Assembly (NCBI RefSeq): GCF_902810445.1
Contig: NZ_LR778175.1
Location: 814,501-878,500 of the forward strand
Direction of reading: 5' to 3'
Length of the DNA stretch: 64,000 bases
DNA from: Candidatus Nitrosacidococcus tergens
GTDB lineage: Bacteria; Pseudomonadota; Gammaproteobacteria; Nitrosococcales; Nitrosococcaceae
The position numbers were made by a program, and so were the translations under genes. Position 1 is the first letter of the stretch. Each line of letters begins with the position of its first letter. The notes below the pieces were generated by a model. The model searched no databases. It was not told where the DNA came from and saw nothing but the letters and a program-made list of their open reading frames with translations. Below are positions 52,116 to 61,837 of the stretch, piece after piece.

Positions 52116-54488
52116 CTAAAAAGTAAATTGAACAGTTCCAGTAAAGGTTCTACCCGGCATGGTCAGGCGATCTGCCGGTAGGCCGCCTGTACCTGCATCA
52201 TTAGCCCCATTACCGCTAAGAAAATTACCAAGTACTCCGCTATTTAAATTTCCCCAATCCCAGTATTTGGCATTAGTAAGATTATTTGCGCCAAAAAATA
52301 GTGTTAAATTCTCAACCGGGGTGTAGTGGACAAAAAAATCCATAATGCCATATCCTGGGGGAAGGAAGAAACTAGGATCACTCAATTTTTCATGTTTATG
52401 TACTAATGTACCAACTAATTGAGCACCCCATTTAGAGGTAGTGTAGTCGAGGCTAGCGACTAACTTAGCCGGATCAACTGTATTTAGGGGTGAATAAAAA
52501 TCATTACCCGGTTCAATAAGCTGCCCAGCTGTTCTCACCGCATTGCCCCGTAAAGACCAATTTCTTAATGAGTCGCTGAAAGTACCAAGCTGTAATAAGC
52601 CACTGAGTTCCACCCCTTGAATCCATGCTTTAGAGGCGTTTACAGTTTGGAAAAACAGGTTAGTGCCAGCACCTGTGATGGCTTGAGACGCCCACGAAGG
52701 TACTGCCGAGGGGGGGAGAGCATAGCCTTGCCACATAAAATTATCATAGCTATTGTAGTAAGTGGCTACATTAAACCAGCCTAGATCTCCCTCTCCACGA
52801 ATTCCAATTTCCATATTCTGACTGGTTTCTGCTTTAAGATCTGGGTTGGGTAAAAAGCCAATATTAAACCCAGGTCCTGCTTGTTCACTCCAGCCTCCAG
52901 AAATATCACTGAACAATGGAGGTCTAAAGCCATTTGCGTAGTTAGTGTAAAGACTAAATTTTTTATTAAAGTGCCAAAGCAGTCCAAATTTAGGGGAAAG
53001 ATGGTTTACAGTGTAGTCTTTTTTTGCAAACATAGGATTAAAACGCCGATACATCACATCATCTTCTGGCTGATAACTATAATATTCTTCTCTTAGCCCT
53101 GGAGTAATCACCAAGCTACGATCAAATAGCTCGATTTTATATTCCCCAAATAACTGATATCGGTAAGTATTACTCTCTGGAATCAAATGCATGGGATAAG
53201 TGCCAGGTAAAAAATCCATACCGCTGCCGGTGGCTCCCGTGAGGGTATTCACTCCATAGCCTGTAGCAGAGGACTTAGCATTCGTTACCCAGATCTGAGT
53301 ACCGTAATTAAATTGATGGTAAATTGGGCTATCTTGATCACTAAACACTTTAGTAGCTACTAACTTTCCGCCAACCACTGTTTCCCGTAATGGGGTTGTA
53401 TTGAAAAATCGATCAATAGTTCCTGAACTGTCCCCAGTATCAGTGTCAGTTTGGGTATCATTTCTAGTTTGGCTTTGCTGCCAATAAGCGGTCCAATTAA
53501 GCCTATTGGCAAAGATAGAGTCGAGCTTAGAATATTCTTGCCCTGCACTTCCACGAACTCGGGTACTACTGTCTTGAGAATTGTAAAAATTTGGAGTAAA
53601 CCCTGCCCTATTGGTTACTAGCTGGCTTAAACCAGTAGTATTTGTATGCTGATCTACAATGTCAAAAATTGCAAAATCCCTACGACCATCTGCATTATGG
53701 ACATATTTTGCATTTAAGCTTTTAATATCATAATGCATGGGATCGGGTAAAGTGCGAGTTGCACCGACACCTCCCACCGTACCCATATTTGCAAGCTGAT
53801 GACCGATACGATGGTTTCCCGTCAGTAAAAAACCATGCTCCTGATTACCTGTAGCAAGAGAAGCGGTGGTAGAGAAACTGCCATCAGCACTGTCATACTG
53901 CTCTTTAATAAGCCCACTGATGAGCTGATCATCTTTTAAATAATCTGCAGGATCTTTCGTTTTAAAGAGTACTGATCCTCCCAGAGCAGAAGAAGGGTAT
54001 AAGGCTGAGGCAGGACCTCGAATAATTTCAACTTCTTTAAGCTGATCTAAGTTAATAAAATCTCGACCTCCACGAAAACCGCCTCCAGCAATGCCTCCAC
54101 CAAAAGAGTCTGCCATAGGCACTCCATCCATTTCCATGTAGGTGCGGTTACCCGATAGCCCCCGAATATTAAAACTATCTAAACCAAATCGCCCCGCAGT
54201 ACCAATAGCAGATACCCCAGGCTCATAGCGAACAAGATCACGGATAGTAAGATCCATTTGCTGATCCATTTGCGTACGGCCAATGATAGAAGTTGTCCCT
54301 GGAGTATCTAATTTAATAGATGAAAGGGGTGCAGCTTCATGGGGCTGAGCAGTTATCTTCATTTTTGAAAGTTTTTTTGTTTGACTATTTTCCGTCTCTG
54401 AATCTTTATTTTCTAATTTATCTGATGAAAGTACAGGAGCTGTTGTAAATACAGCACAAATTGTTACTATCCGTAATATTGTATCCAT
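52116..54488 (-). CDS. TonB-dependent outer-membrane receptor (hemoglobin/heme-type), copy 1
   Basis: 790 residues with a signal peptide (residues 1-21). The plug domain covers about 55-190, with LVRYEPGVSAIGTAGRFG, FNIRGLSGNRTYMEMDGVP and VEIIRGPASALYPSSALGG, the wording of the hemoglobin/transferrin/lactoferrin receptor family. A 22-strand barrel follows, ending in the aromatic TFTGTVQFTF. A TonB-box-like MKITA lies near residue 42. It would import heme or another iron source using TonB energy, which is not encoded here. It is highly similar to copy 2 upstream, differing mostly in the N-terminal linker and scattered loop residues. Confidence 0.9.
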   Translation of the reverse strand: MDTILRIVTICAVFTTAPVLSSDKLENKDSETENSQTKKLSKMKITAQPHEAAPLSSIKLDTPGTTSIIGRTQMDQQMDLTIRDLVRYEPGVSAIGTAGRFGLDSFNIRGLSGNRTYMEMDGVPMADSFGGGIAGGGFRGGRDFINLDQLKEVEIIRGPASALYPSSALGGSVLFKTKDPADYLKDDQLISGLIKEQYDSADGSFSTTASLATGNQEHGFLLTGNHRIGHQLANMGTVGGVGATRTLPDPMHYDIKSLNAKYVHNADGRRDFAIFDIVDQHTNTTGLSQLVTNRAGFTPNFYNSQDSSTRVRGSAGQEYSKLDSIFANRLNWTAYWQQSQTRNDTQTDTDTGDSSGTIDRFFNTTPLRETVVGGKLVATKVFSDQDSPIYHQFNYGTQIWVTNAKSSATGYGVNTLTGATGSGMDFLPGTYPMHLIPESNTYRYQLFGEYKIELFDRSLVITPGLREEYYSYQPEDDVMYRRFNPMFAKKDYTVNHLSPKFGLLWHFNKKFSLYTNYANGFRPPLFSDISGGWSEQAGPGFNIGFLPNPDLKAETSQNMEIGIRGEGDLGWFNVATYYNSYDNFMWQGYALPPSAVPSWASQAITGAGTNLFFQTVNASKAWIQGVELSGLLQLGTFSDSLRNWSLRGNAVRTAGQLIEPGNDFYSPLNTVDPAKLVASLDYTTSKWGAQLVGTLVHKHEKLSDPSFFLPPGYGIMDFFVHYTPVENLTLFFGANNLTNAKYWDWGNLNSGVLGNFLSGNGANDAGTGGLPADRLTMPGRTFTGTVQFTF

Positions 54489-54545
54489 ACCATTTCTTTT
54501 TCTTCATGATCGGCATTTTTTATTAGAAAAGCTTTTTAATACAAA

Positions 54546-54560
54546 TGCAACTAATTATCA
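54546..54560 (-). promoter_or_regulatory. Fur-like box upstream of receptor copy 1
   Basis: TGCAACT-A-ATTATCA has a perfect right half of the Fur 7-1-7 pattern and a partial left half. It lies 58 bp upstream of the ATG at 54488. Confidence 0.55.
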
Positions 54561-54652
54561 TTCGTATAAGAAACAGAGTATAGAACCATTCTTTTAAAAG
54601 TCAAGAATAAAATAAAATATAAAAAATATTTTAATAATAATTAAAGTTCAAA

Positions 54653-54667
54653 TGATAATTATTAAAT
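54653..54667 (-). promoter_or_regulatory. Fur-like box in the receptor intergenic region, probably a duplication relic
   Basis: TGATAAT-T-ATTAAAT sits directly after the stop of receptor copy 2, about 165 bp before copy 1. The same box plus flanking bases also follows the stop of copy 1 at 52097, so it was probably carried along when the receptor gene was duplicated. Confidence 0.5.
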
Positions 54668-54671
54668 TTTA

Positions 54672-57080
54672 CTAAAAAAGAAATTGAACAGTCCCGGAAA
54701 AGGTTCTACCTGGCATGGTAAGACGATCAGCAGGTATACCACCAGTACCTGCATCATTAGCCCCATTACCGCTAAGAAAATTACCTAATATCCCGCTGTT
54801 TAGATTTCCCCAATCCCAGTATTTAGCATCAGTGAGATTACTTGCGCCAAAAAATAGTGTTAAATTTTCAACTGGGGTGTAGTGGACGAAAAAATCCATA
54901 ATGCCATATCCTGGGGGTCTAAAAAAACTTGGGTCACTTAGCTGTGAGTGCTGATGTACTAATGTACCAACTAATTGAGCACCCCATGTAGCAGTGTTGT
55001 AATTAACACTAGCGACTAACTTAGCTGGATCAACTGTATTTAGGGGTGAATAAAAATTATTACCTGGTTCAATAAGTTGCCCAGCCGTTCTCACCGCATT
55101 GCCCCGTAAAGACCAGTTTTTTAATGAATCACTAAAGGCACCAAGCTGTAGCAAGCCGCTAACTTCCACCCCTTGAATCCATGCTTTAGAGGCGTTTACA
55201 GTTTGGAAAAACAAATTAGCACCTGACCCTGTGATACCTTGGGTTGCCCACGAAGGTACTGCTGAGGGTGATAGTGCAAATCCTTGCCATATGAAATTGT
55301 CATAGCTATTATAATAAGCAGCTACATTAAACCAACCGGGCTTGCCCTCGCCACGAATTCCAATTTCTATATTCTGACTAGATTCAGCTTTAAGATCTGG
55401 ATTGGGTAAAAAGCCAATATTAAACCCAGGTCCTGATTCACCCCATCCGCCGGCAATATCACTAAATAATGGAGGTCTAAAGCCATTTGCATAGTTAGTG
55501 TAAATACTCATTTCTTTATTAAAGTGCCAAAGCAGTCCAAATTTAGGGGAAAGATGGTTGACATTATAGTTTTGTTTCGCAAACACAGGATTAAACCGTT
55601 GGTATAAAATGTCATTTTCTGGCTGGTAACTGTAATATTCTTCTCTTAGCCCTGGAGTCAGGACTAAACTACGATCAAATAACTCAATTTTATATTCCCC
55701 AAATAGCTGATAACGATAGGTATCACTGCTTGGAATCAGGTGCATAGGATAATTTCCTGGTAAAAATTCCATACTGCTACCCGTGGCTCCCGTGAGGGTA
55801 TTCACCCCGTAACCTGAAGCAGAAGATTCATCATGGGTTACCCAGATCTGAGTACCATAACTAAACTGATGGTAAATCGGGCTATCTTGATCACTAAATA
55901 CTTTAGTAGCTAATAGCTTACCTCCAACCACTGTTTCTCGTAGCGGCAGTGTGTTAAAAAACCGATCGATGAGTCCTGTGCTAGATCCCACGTCAGCATC
56001 AGTTTGAGTATTGTTTTTGGTTTGATTCTGCTGCCAATAAGCAGTCCAATCAAGTCTGTTTGCAAAGATAGAGTCGAGTTTAGAATACTCTTGTCCTGCA
56101 CTTCCACGAATTCGGGTACTACTGTCTTGAGAATGGTAAAAATTTGGAGTAACCCCACCTGGATCTGGTACTAACTGACTTAAATCATTAGTATTTGTAA
56201 ATTGCTGCACTACATCAAATATTGCTAGATCCTTACGACCCTCTGCATTGTGAACATATTTTGCATTCAAACTTTCAATATGATATTGCAACGGATCAGG
56301 TAAAGTGCGGGTTGCTCCACTACCTCCCACCGTACCCATATTTGCAAGTTGGTGACCGATACGATGGTTTCCAGTCAGTAAAAAGCTATGTTCTTGGTTG
56401 CCTGCCGCAAGAGAAGCGGTGGTAGAAAAGCTACCATCTGCACTATCGTATTGCTCTTTAATAAATCCACCTAACAGTTGATCATCCTTTAGATAATCAA
56501 CAGGATCCTTAGTTCTAAAAACGACTGATCCGCCTAGAGCAGAGGAGGGATATAAGGCTGAGGCAGGACCTCGAATAATTTCAACTTCTCTGAGCTGATC
56601 TAAGTTAATAAAATCTCGTCCGCCACGAAAGCCACCTCCAGCAATATTTGCACCAAAGGAATCCGGCATAGGCACTCCATCCATTTCCATGTAGGTGCGG
56701 TTACCCGATAGACCTCGAATATTAAAACTATCTAACCCAAATCGCCCCGCAGTACCAATAGCAGATACCCCAGGCTCATAGCGAACAAGATCACGAATGG
56801 TAAGATCCATTTGCTGATCCATCTGCGTGCGACCAATAGTTGAAGTGGTTCCTGGCACATCCATCTTAATGGATGAGAGGGGTGCCGGTTCCGGTGCTGG
56901 CGAAGTTACTTTGATATTTTCTAACTTTTTTTCTTGATTCTTTGTCGCTTTTTTCGAATCTTTATTTTTTTTAGTTAAGACTTTAACTTTTGCTTCTGAT
57001 TTATCATCTGCATTCGCTGAAAATGCAGATGCTGCTGTAAACATAGTATAAATCATTATTATTCGTAATATTTTATCCAT
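54672..57080 (-). CDS. TonB-dependent outer-membrane receptor (hemoglobin/heme-type), copy 2
   Basis: 802 residues with a signal peptide ending near SANA, then a Lys-rich linker (residues 26-55) absent in copy 1, and a TonB-box-like ENIKVTS near 54. Plug and barrel match copy 1 almost throughout (same FNIRGLSGNRTYMEMDGVP and RGPASALYPSSALGG). The C-terminus ends in phenylalanine, TFSGTVQFLF, as needed for BAM insertion. The differing loops may give different ligand range. It is first of the receptor-receptor-DUF6607 series. Confidence 0.9.
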   Translation of the reverse strand: MDKILRIIMIYTMFTAASAFSANADDKSEAKVKVLTKKNKDSKKATKNQEKKLENIKVTSPAPEPAPLSSIKMDVPGTTSTIGRTQMDQQMDLTIRDLVRYEPGVSAIGTAGRFGLDSFNIRGLSGNRTYMEMDGVPMPDSFGANIAGGGFRGGRDFINLDQLREVEIIRGPASALYPSSALGGSVVFRTKDPVDYLKDDQLLGGFIKEQYDSADGSFSTTASLAAGNQEHSFLLTGNHRIGHQLANMGTVGGSGATRTLPDPLQYHIESLNAKYVHNAEGRKDLAIFDVVQQFTNTNDLSQLVPDPGGVTPNFYHSQDSSTRIRGSAGQEYSKLDSIFANRLDWTAYWQQNQTKNNTQTDADVGSSTGLIDRFFNTLPLRETVVGGKLLATKVFSDQDSPIYHQFSYGTQIWVTHDESSASGYGVNTLTGATGSSMEFLPGNYPMHLIPSSDTYRYQLFGEYKIELFDRSLVLTPGLREEYYSYQPENDILYQRFNPVFAKQNYNVNHLSPKFGLLWHFNKEMSIYTNYANGFRPPLFSDIAGGWGESGPGFNIGFLPNPDLKAESSQNIEIGIRGEGKPGWFNVAAYYNSYDNFIWQGFALSPSAVPSWATQGITGSGANLFFQTVNASKAWIQGVEVSGLLQLGAFSDSLKNWSLRGNAVRTAGQLIEPGNNFYSPLNTVDPAKLVASVNYNTATWGAQLVGTLVHQHSQLSDPSFFRPPGYGIMDFFVHYTPVENLTLFFGASNLTDAKYWDWGNLNSGILGNFLSGNGANDAGTGGIPADRLTMPGRTFSGTVQFLF

Positions 57081-57132
57081 GCTATTTCCTTTGAAATCAT
57101 ATTATTTATTAGAATAATTTAATTAATACAAA

Positions 57133-57147
57133 TGATAATTAATTTTA
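57133..57147 (-). promoter_or_regulatory. Fur-like box upstream of receptor copy 2
   Basis: TGATAAT-T-AATTTTA has a perfect left half of the Fur pattern, 53 bp upstream of the ATG at 57080. The spacing matches the boxes of the two downstream genes. Confidence 0.5.
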
Positions 57148-57194
57148 TTTATATTAATTAATTATGTATAGAATCGATTTTTGGAAAGTCAAGA

Positions 57195-58145
57195 TTAAAA
57201 TATTGTATGGCGAGAATAATGTTCATGAGATACGGGTAGAATACCTGACAAATGTTTAAAACAGGTATCTCTAGCTAGTTGGGTAAAACTTTTCATGGCA
57301 TGAAATTCTCTTTCTTTAGTACGCATAGCAGCATATAGGGTTGCCCATAGCCCTTCTTTGCCTAAACTAAGAGACTTAACTTCCTCTCGGGCAAGCTCAT
57401 CTACAATTGCCCAATTAGGTAGTACAGTGACACCTCGATTACTTACAACCAGCTGTAGAATCATTAGGGTAAGCTCTGCAGTTCTACGTCCAGCAGGATT
57501 AATCCTCGCAGGATCTAAAAAATGAGTGTAAATACTTAATCGGTGTTTTTCCACAGGGTAGGTGATTAGGATTTCATTTTTAAGATCAGCAGGATCAACC
57601 CAAGATTTTCTACTTAAAGGATGAATGGGGGAAACTACTAATACTCCTTGAAATTGAAATAGAGGCTCATAACTAATATCTGGATGATCTACTGGATCAG
57701 AGGTAATGACTAAATCAATATTGCCCCGTCGTAGGGCAGGTAGCGGCTCAAAACTAAAACCAAGGGAGAGATCCATCTCTATCTTAGGCCATTGGGTACG
57801 AAATTTATTCATAGCAGGTAGAAGCCATTGAAAGCAACTATGGCATTCTACTGCAATATGCAGTCGTTCAAGCTGCCCTTGAGCCATTCCAATTAAATCT
57901 CGCTCTGTAGATTCTACTTGAGGTAAAATAGATGTAGCCAACTCCAATAAGTGCATACCCGCTGAAGTAAATTGTAGTGGGTAACTTTTTCTAATAAATA
58001 GAGGACAATCAAAATAATCTTCTAGGGATTTCAATTGATGAGAAATTGCTGACTGGGTCAGATGCAAATGATCAGCGGCCTTACTTACACTACCATGCTC
58101 GTGAAGGCTTAATAAGGTTTTTAAATGACGTAACTCAATAAACAT
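57195..58145 (-). CDS. metR: LysR-type regulator, MetR-like
   Basis: 316 residues. The winged helix-turn-helix is at residues 1-60 (LRHLKTLLSLHEHGSVSKAA, LTQSAISHQLKSLED). The effector domain shows PLFIRKSYPLQFTSAG, then AVECHSCFQWLLPAMNKFR, which is the MetR wording. MetR controls methionine synthesis genes with homocysteine as co-effector. Its target here is unknown; neither metE nor metH is adjacent. It lies upstream of receptor copy 2 on the same strand but 114 bp away with a Fur-like box between, so it is probably a separate unit. Confidence 0.82.
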   Translation of the reverse strand: MFIELRHLKTLLSLHEHGSVSKAADHLHLTQSAISHQLKSLEDYFDCPLFIRKSYPLQFTSAGMHLLELATSILPQVESTERDLIGMAQGQLERLHIAVECHSCFQWLLPAMNKFRTQWPKIEMDLSLGFSFEPLPALRRGNIDLVITSDPVDHPDISYEPLFQFQGVLVVSPIHPLSRKSWVDPADLKNEILITYPVEKHRLSIYTHFLDPARINPAGRRTAELTLMILQLVVSNRGVTVLPNWAIVDELAREEVKSLSLGKEGLWATLYAAMRTKEREFHAMKSFTQLARDTCFKHLSGILPVSHEHYSRHTIF

Positions 58146-58298
58146 AGTGAATTAAGGGTGAGTGTTCACCTTCATTAGCATTTATTTCTAATTTTCTATA
58201 CTACTTTATCTTTACTGTTTTATTAGATTTTTACACCTCTCTCATAATAAATAATAAATTAAGATGAAGAAAATGAATAAGATACTTAAAAGCTCTTA

Positions 58299-59990
58299 GT
58301 GGTGGAAAACATTTTTAAAGAGAGCCTACGCTTTAATGATAACAATTCTCTTAGGGATCCCGAGCGGCGTAAAGTATTAAAGCTAATAGCAGCAACGGGA
58401 GCACTATTTGCTACTGGGCATTCTCCTTTTGTTCGTACATCTACATTCCGCACTGAACAGGCGATTCAGAAGCGTCTAGAGGAGATAATTCATAATGTAG
58501 TTGTCATTTATTTTGAAAATCACTCATTTAATAGCTTATTTGCTGATTTCCCAGGACTGCTAGATCCGCTCGCAAGTATGCCTCCTGAGCTTTTAGTTCA
58601 ACGGGACATTAATGGAGATATACTAAAGCGATTACCTCCTATATGGAAAGGTCTTGTGCCCTATGAACAAGTTGTAGGAGATCGTAAATACCAACTTTTA
58701 CAAGATTTTAACAATACGCTTCCTAATGCTCCATGGATTTTAACAGATGAAGAAGGCAACCCATTACCCCATAGTGTGATTCATCGTGACTTAGTTCATG
58801 AATTTTACCGTAATCAGCTGCAAATTAATGGGGGGCGTAATGACATGTTCGTCGCTTACAGCGATAGTGGTGCCTTACCTATGGCTCGATACGCAACTAC
58901 CGATTCTAATTTAAAAATGTGGCAGCTTGCCCAAGAAAATACCCTATGTGATCGCTGGTTTATGGGTAGCTTTGGAGGTTCTTTTTTAGCACATCAATAT
59001 TTAATTGCTGCACAGCCACCACTTTACCCTAACGCTGATTGGAGTATCGCTAAAAATAAAATTACCCTGATTAAGGGTAATCACGCACATGGGATTCATC
59101 CTATACTAGATAAACATTCCCCTTTAAATCCTATAAAAGGAACTTTAAAATTTTCTCAAATAGGATCGCTGACTCCTGATTTTTATTGTGTCAATGCAAT
59201 GGAGCCACCTTATATGCCTTCAGCTATAGGTGCGGATAAAAAAAATCCCCACTTAACTAAACGGAATAGTTCAGCAGTCCTTCCGCCACAACACCATGCG
59301 ACCATTGGGGATCGCTTAACTGATGCTGGTATCTCATGGGCTTGGTATGGAGGTGGATTTCAAATGGCACTAGAGGGTAAGGGATTTAATGGTATTCATA
59401 CTAATTTTCCAGAAGCACCAAATTTCCAATACCATCATCAACCTTTTAACTATTTTAAGCGCTATGCTCCAGGTACTAAGGATAGAAAAAATCATCTACG
59501 AGATGGAGGGATAGGAAATAGTTCTCGTGCTAATAGATTTTTAGCTGATGCAGAATCGGGTAATTTACCTCAAGTGGCATTTTATAAACCCCAAGGTAGC
59601 TTAAGCCTGCACCCGGGTTATGCAGATGTAGATTCTGGGGATTTTCATATTGATAATATTATCCATACCCTTAAACAAGGTCCTCAATGGGAGCATATGT
59701 TAATTTTGGTTTTACCTGATGAGAATGGGGGATTTTGGGATCATATATCACCTCCTAAAGGGGATCGTTGGGGGCCAGGTACTAGAATTCCAGCGATAGT
59801 GATATCCCCATTTGCTAAAAAAGGATTTGTAGATCATACAATTTATGATACAGGGTCAATACAACGATTTTTAAATATACGATTTGGGCTTGAGCCGCTA
59901 CCCGGAATTATTAGACGGGATCAAGCAATGGAGGCAGCGGGCACCGCTGCACCTGGAGATTTAACGAATGCTCTTGATTTGAAAGCCTAA
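58299..59990 (+). CDS. secreted phosphoesterase (acid phosphatase/phospholipase C family)
   Basis: 563 residues from GTG 58299 (a second GTG follows at once). The Phosphoesterase-family core begins NVVVIYFENHSFNSLFADFPG near residue 66. Other family blocks are DRWFMGSFGGSFLAHQYL near 214, SWAWYGGGF near 347 and the metal site LVLPDENGGFWDHISPP near 470, followed by RIPAIVISPFAKKG. An N-terminal RRKVLKLIAATGALFATG segment (residues 22-39) resembles a Tat signal with only a weak twin-arginine motif. It probably frees phosphate from organic phosphates outside the cytosol; AcpA-type acid phosphatase is the likelier subgroup. Confidence 0.85.
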   Translation: MVENIFKESLRFNDNNSLRDPERRKVLKLIAATGALFATGHSPFVRTSTFRTEQAIQKRLEEIIHNVVVIYFENHSFNSLFADFPGLLDPLASMPPELLVQRDINGDILKRLPPIWKGLVPYEQVVGDRKYQLLQDFNNTLPNAPWILTDEEGNPLPHSVIHRDLVHEFYRNQLQINGGRNDMFVAYSDSGALPMARYATTDSNLKMWQLAQENTLCDRWFMGSFGGSFLAHQYLIAAQPPLYPNADWSIAKNKITLIKGNHAHGIHPILDKHSPLNPIKGTLKFSQIGSLTPDFYCVNAMEPPYMPSAIGADKKNPHLTKRNSSAVLPPQHHATIGDRLTDAGISWAWYGGGFQMALEGKGFNGIHTNFPEAPNFQYHHQPFNYFKRYAPGTKDRKNHLRDGGIGNSSRANRFLADAESGNLPQVAFYKPQGSLSLHPGYADVDSGDFHIDNIIHTLKQGPQWEHMLILVLPDENGGFWDHISPPKGDRWGPGTRIPAIVISPFAKKGFVDHTIYDTGSIQRFLNIRFGLEPLPGIIRRDQAMEAAGTAAPGDLTNALDLKA

Positions 59991-60016
59991 TTTCTTTTAA
60001 TTTTTTATTGCTTTGT

Positions 60017-60622
60017 ATGCAAATAAAGTATTTTTCCCAAGCTTGTGAAAATAATAAGCAGCCTATTTTAGAGCGGCTTCAGGTCGTTCTTAAAAATACA
60101 AGTGAAGTCTTGGAAATAGGCAGTGGAACCGGACAACATGCTGCCTATTTTAGTAGGCAATTGCCATATTTAATTTGGCATCCAAGTGAAAAAGATACTG
60201 AATCTGTAGAAATTTTAAAGGAAAACTTAAGTATATTAGGATCATCTACAAATTTATATGATCCTATCACTCTAAATGTGGCACAGAATCCTTGGTCAGT
60301 CTCTACTATAGAAAGTATTTTTAGTGCTAATACTTTGCATATTTGTGCTTGGGAAGAGGTACAGAATTTCTTTAAAAGGGTAGGAAAAATATTAAAATCC
60401 AATGGGATTTTATGTATTTATGGACCATTTCGCTATCATAATGCCTATACTAGTGCCAGTAATGAACAATTTGATACTTGGTTAAAATCCCGGAACCCTA
60501 AACAAGGTATCCGAGATTTTGAAGCTGTAAATAAGTTGGCACAGACTGTAGGATTATCCTTGCAACAAGATTATGCCATGCCGGCAAATAATCAATTGCT
60601 AGTTTGGCAGAAATTTACTTAG
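60017..60622 (+). CDS. DUF938 SAM-dependent methyltransferase-like protein
   Basis: 201 residues from ATG 60017; an upstream TTG at 60008 adds three residues. SAM motif I is VLEIGSGTGQHAAYF near residue 31, then WHPSEKD near 53, a family-specific block of DUF938. NTLHICAWEEVQNFF near 103 and LCIYGPFRYHNAYTSASNEQ near 133 also match. The substrate is unknown. It converges with the DAHP synthase gene with 8 bp between stops. Confidence 0.88.
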   Translation: MQIKYFSQACENNKQPILERLQVVLKNTSEVLEIGSGTGQHAAYFSRQLPYLIWHPSEKDTESVEILKENLSILGSSTNLYDPITLNVAQNPWSVSTIESIFSANTLHICAWEEVQNFFKRVGKILKSNGILCIYGPFRYHNAYTSASNEQFDTWLKSRNPKQGIRDFEAVNKLAQTVGLSLQQDYAMPANNQLLVWQKFT

Positions 60623-60630
60623 TATTTTAC

Positions 60631-61680
60631 TTACCTTCGTTTTGCCACACTATGCGCAAATTCATGGAGAATATCTGCACTTTCTTCCCAACCCATACAG
60701 GCATCAGTAATGCTTTGTCCATAGGTAAGCGGTTGTCCTAGAACAATATCTTGGCGACCGGGGATTAAGTGACTCTCTAGCATAGCGCCAGTAATACGCC
60801 GATCTCCTGCGGATATCTGTGCTGCTACGTTTTTAGCCACTTGAATTTGTTGTTGAGGATCCTTACCGCTATTACCATGGCTACAGTCAATCATAACTTG
60901 AGGGACAAGTCCTGCCTTAGCCAATTTTTTAGCTGTACTATCAATACTCTCTCTATCATAGTTGGGGGCTTTTCCACCTCGTAGAATAAGATGGCAATCA
61001 GAATTACCTGTCGTAGAAACAATTGCAGAGTGACCTTCTCGAGTGACAGAAAGAAAATGGTGAGGTTTCGAAGCAGATAAAATAGCGGCGATAGCAGGAT
61101 CTGGACTGCCGTTGGTTGCATTTTTAAATCCTACAGGACAAGAAAGTCCAGAGGCCAATTCACGATGAACTTGGCTTTCAATAGTTCTAGCACCAATCGC
61201 ACCCCATGAGATTAAATCGGCTACATATTGGGGACTAATTAAATCTAAAAATTCAGTAGCCGCAGGTATGCCAGCTGAAGCCAGATCAAGTAAAAGTTTA
61301 CGTGCTAAATGTAATCCTTCATTAATTTGAAAACTATCGTTTAAATGGGGATCATTAATAAATCCCTTCCAACCTACGGTAGATCTGGGTTTTTCAAAAT
61401 AAACCCGCATAATCACTAATAAATTATCTTTTAGTTTAGTTTTTAACTGCTTAAGCCTCTCAGCATATTCCCAAGCAGATTTAGCATCGTGAATAGAGCA
61501 AGGTCCAACAATAACAATAACCCGATCGTCTTCACCTTTAAGAATTTGTTGAATTTCTTGTCGGGTTTGATGGACGGTTGTTGCTGCTTCATAAGTAATG
61601 GGCAACTCCGCCTGAAGTTGAGAAGGTGGAATAAGCTCTTTTATTTCTTTAATACGTAAATTTTCAGTAGGAAAGTTCAT
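60631..61680 (-). CDS. aroG: 3-deoxy-D-arabino-heptulosonate-7-phosphate synthase (class I, AroF/G/H type)
   Basis: 349 residues. Active-site blocks are VIVGPCSIHDAKSAW near residue 56-70 (metal Cys), MRVYFEKPRSTVGWKG near 91, GARTIESQVHRELASGLSCPVGFKNAT near 160, and metal ligands at MIDCSHGNSGKDP near 264 and MLESHL near 299. It condenses PEP and erythrose-4-phosphate, the first step to aromatic amino acids. Which of the feedback types it is cannot be told by eye, so the symbol is a family label. Confidence 0.95.
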   Translation of the reverse strand: MNFPTENLRIKEIKELIPPSQLQAELPITYEAATTVHQTRQEIQQILKGEDDRVIVIVGPCSIHDAKSAWEYAERLKQLKTKLKDNLLVIMRVYFEKPRSTVGWKGFINDPHLNDSFQINEGLHLARKLLLDLASAGIPAATEFLDLISPQYVADLISWGAIGARTIESQVHRELASGLSCPVGFKNATNGSPDPAIAAILSASKPHHFLSVTREGHSAIVSTTGNSDCHLILRGGKAPNYDRESIDSTAKKLAKAGLVPQVMIDCSHGNSGKDPQQQIQVAKNVAAQISAGDRRITGAMLESHLIPGRQDIVLGQPLTYGQSITDACMGWEESADILHEFAHSVAKRR

Positions 61681-61837
61681 GAATTATCTTAGATTTATTG
61701 CTTTGCATTTTTGTTAAAAATGCTAAAAAAATAGATCTTTACTCCTTAGGATAAATTAGTCTTTGACGTTAAAGGCTTATAGTATAGAGTGATTGGTATA
61801 AATTTTCAGGTTTGAATTAATTAAAAAATAATGATTT

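Noticed and set aside
52781..53096. Short open frames on both strands inside the TonB receptor gene
   Set aside because: They are shadows of the receptor reading frame with no domain content.
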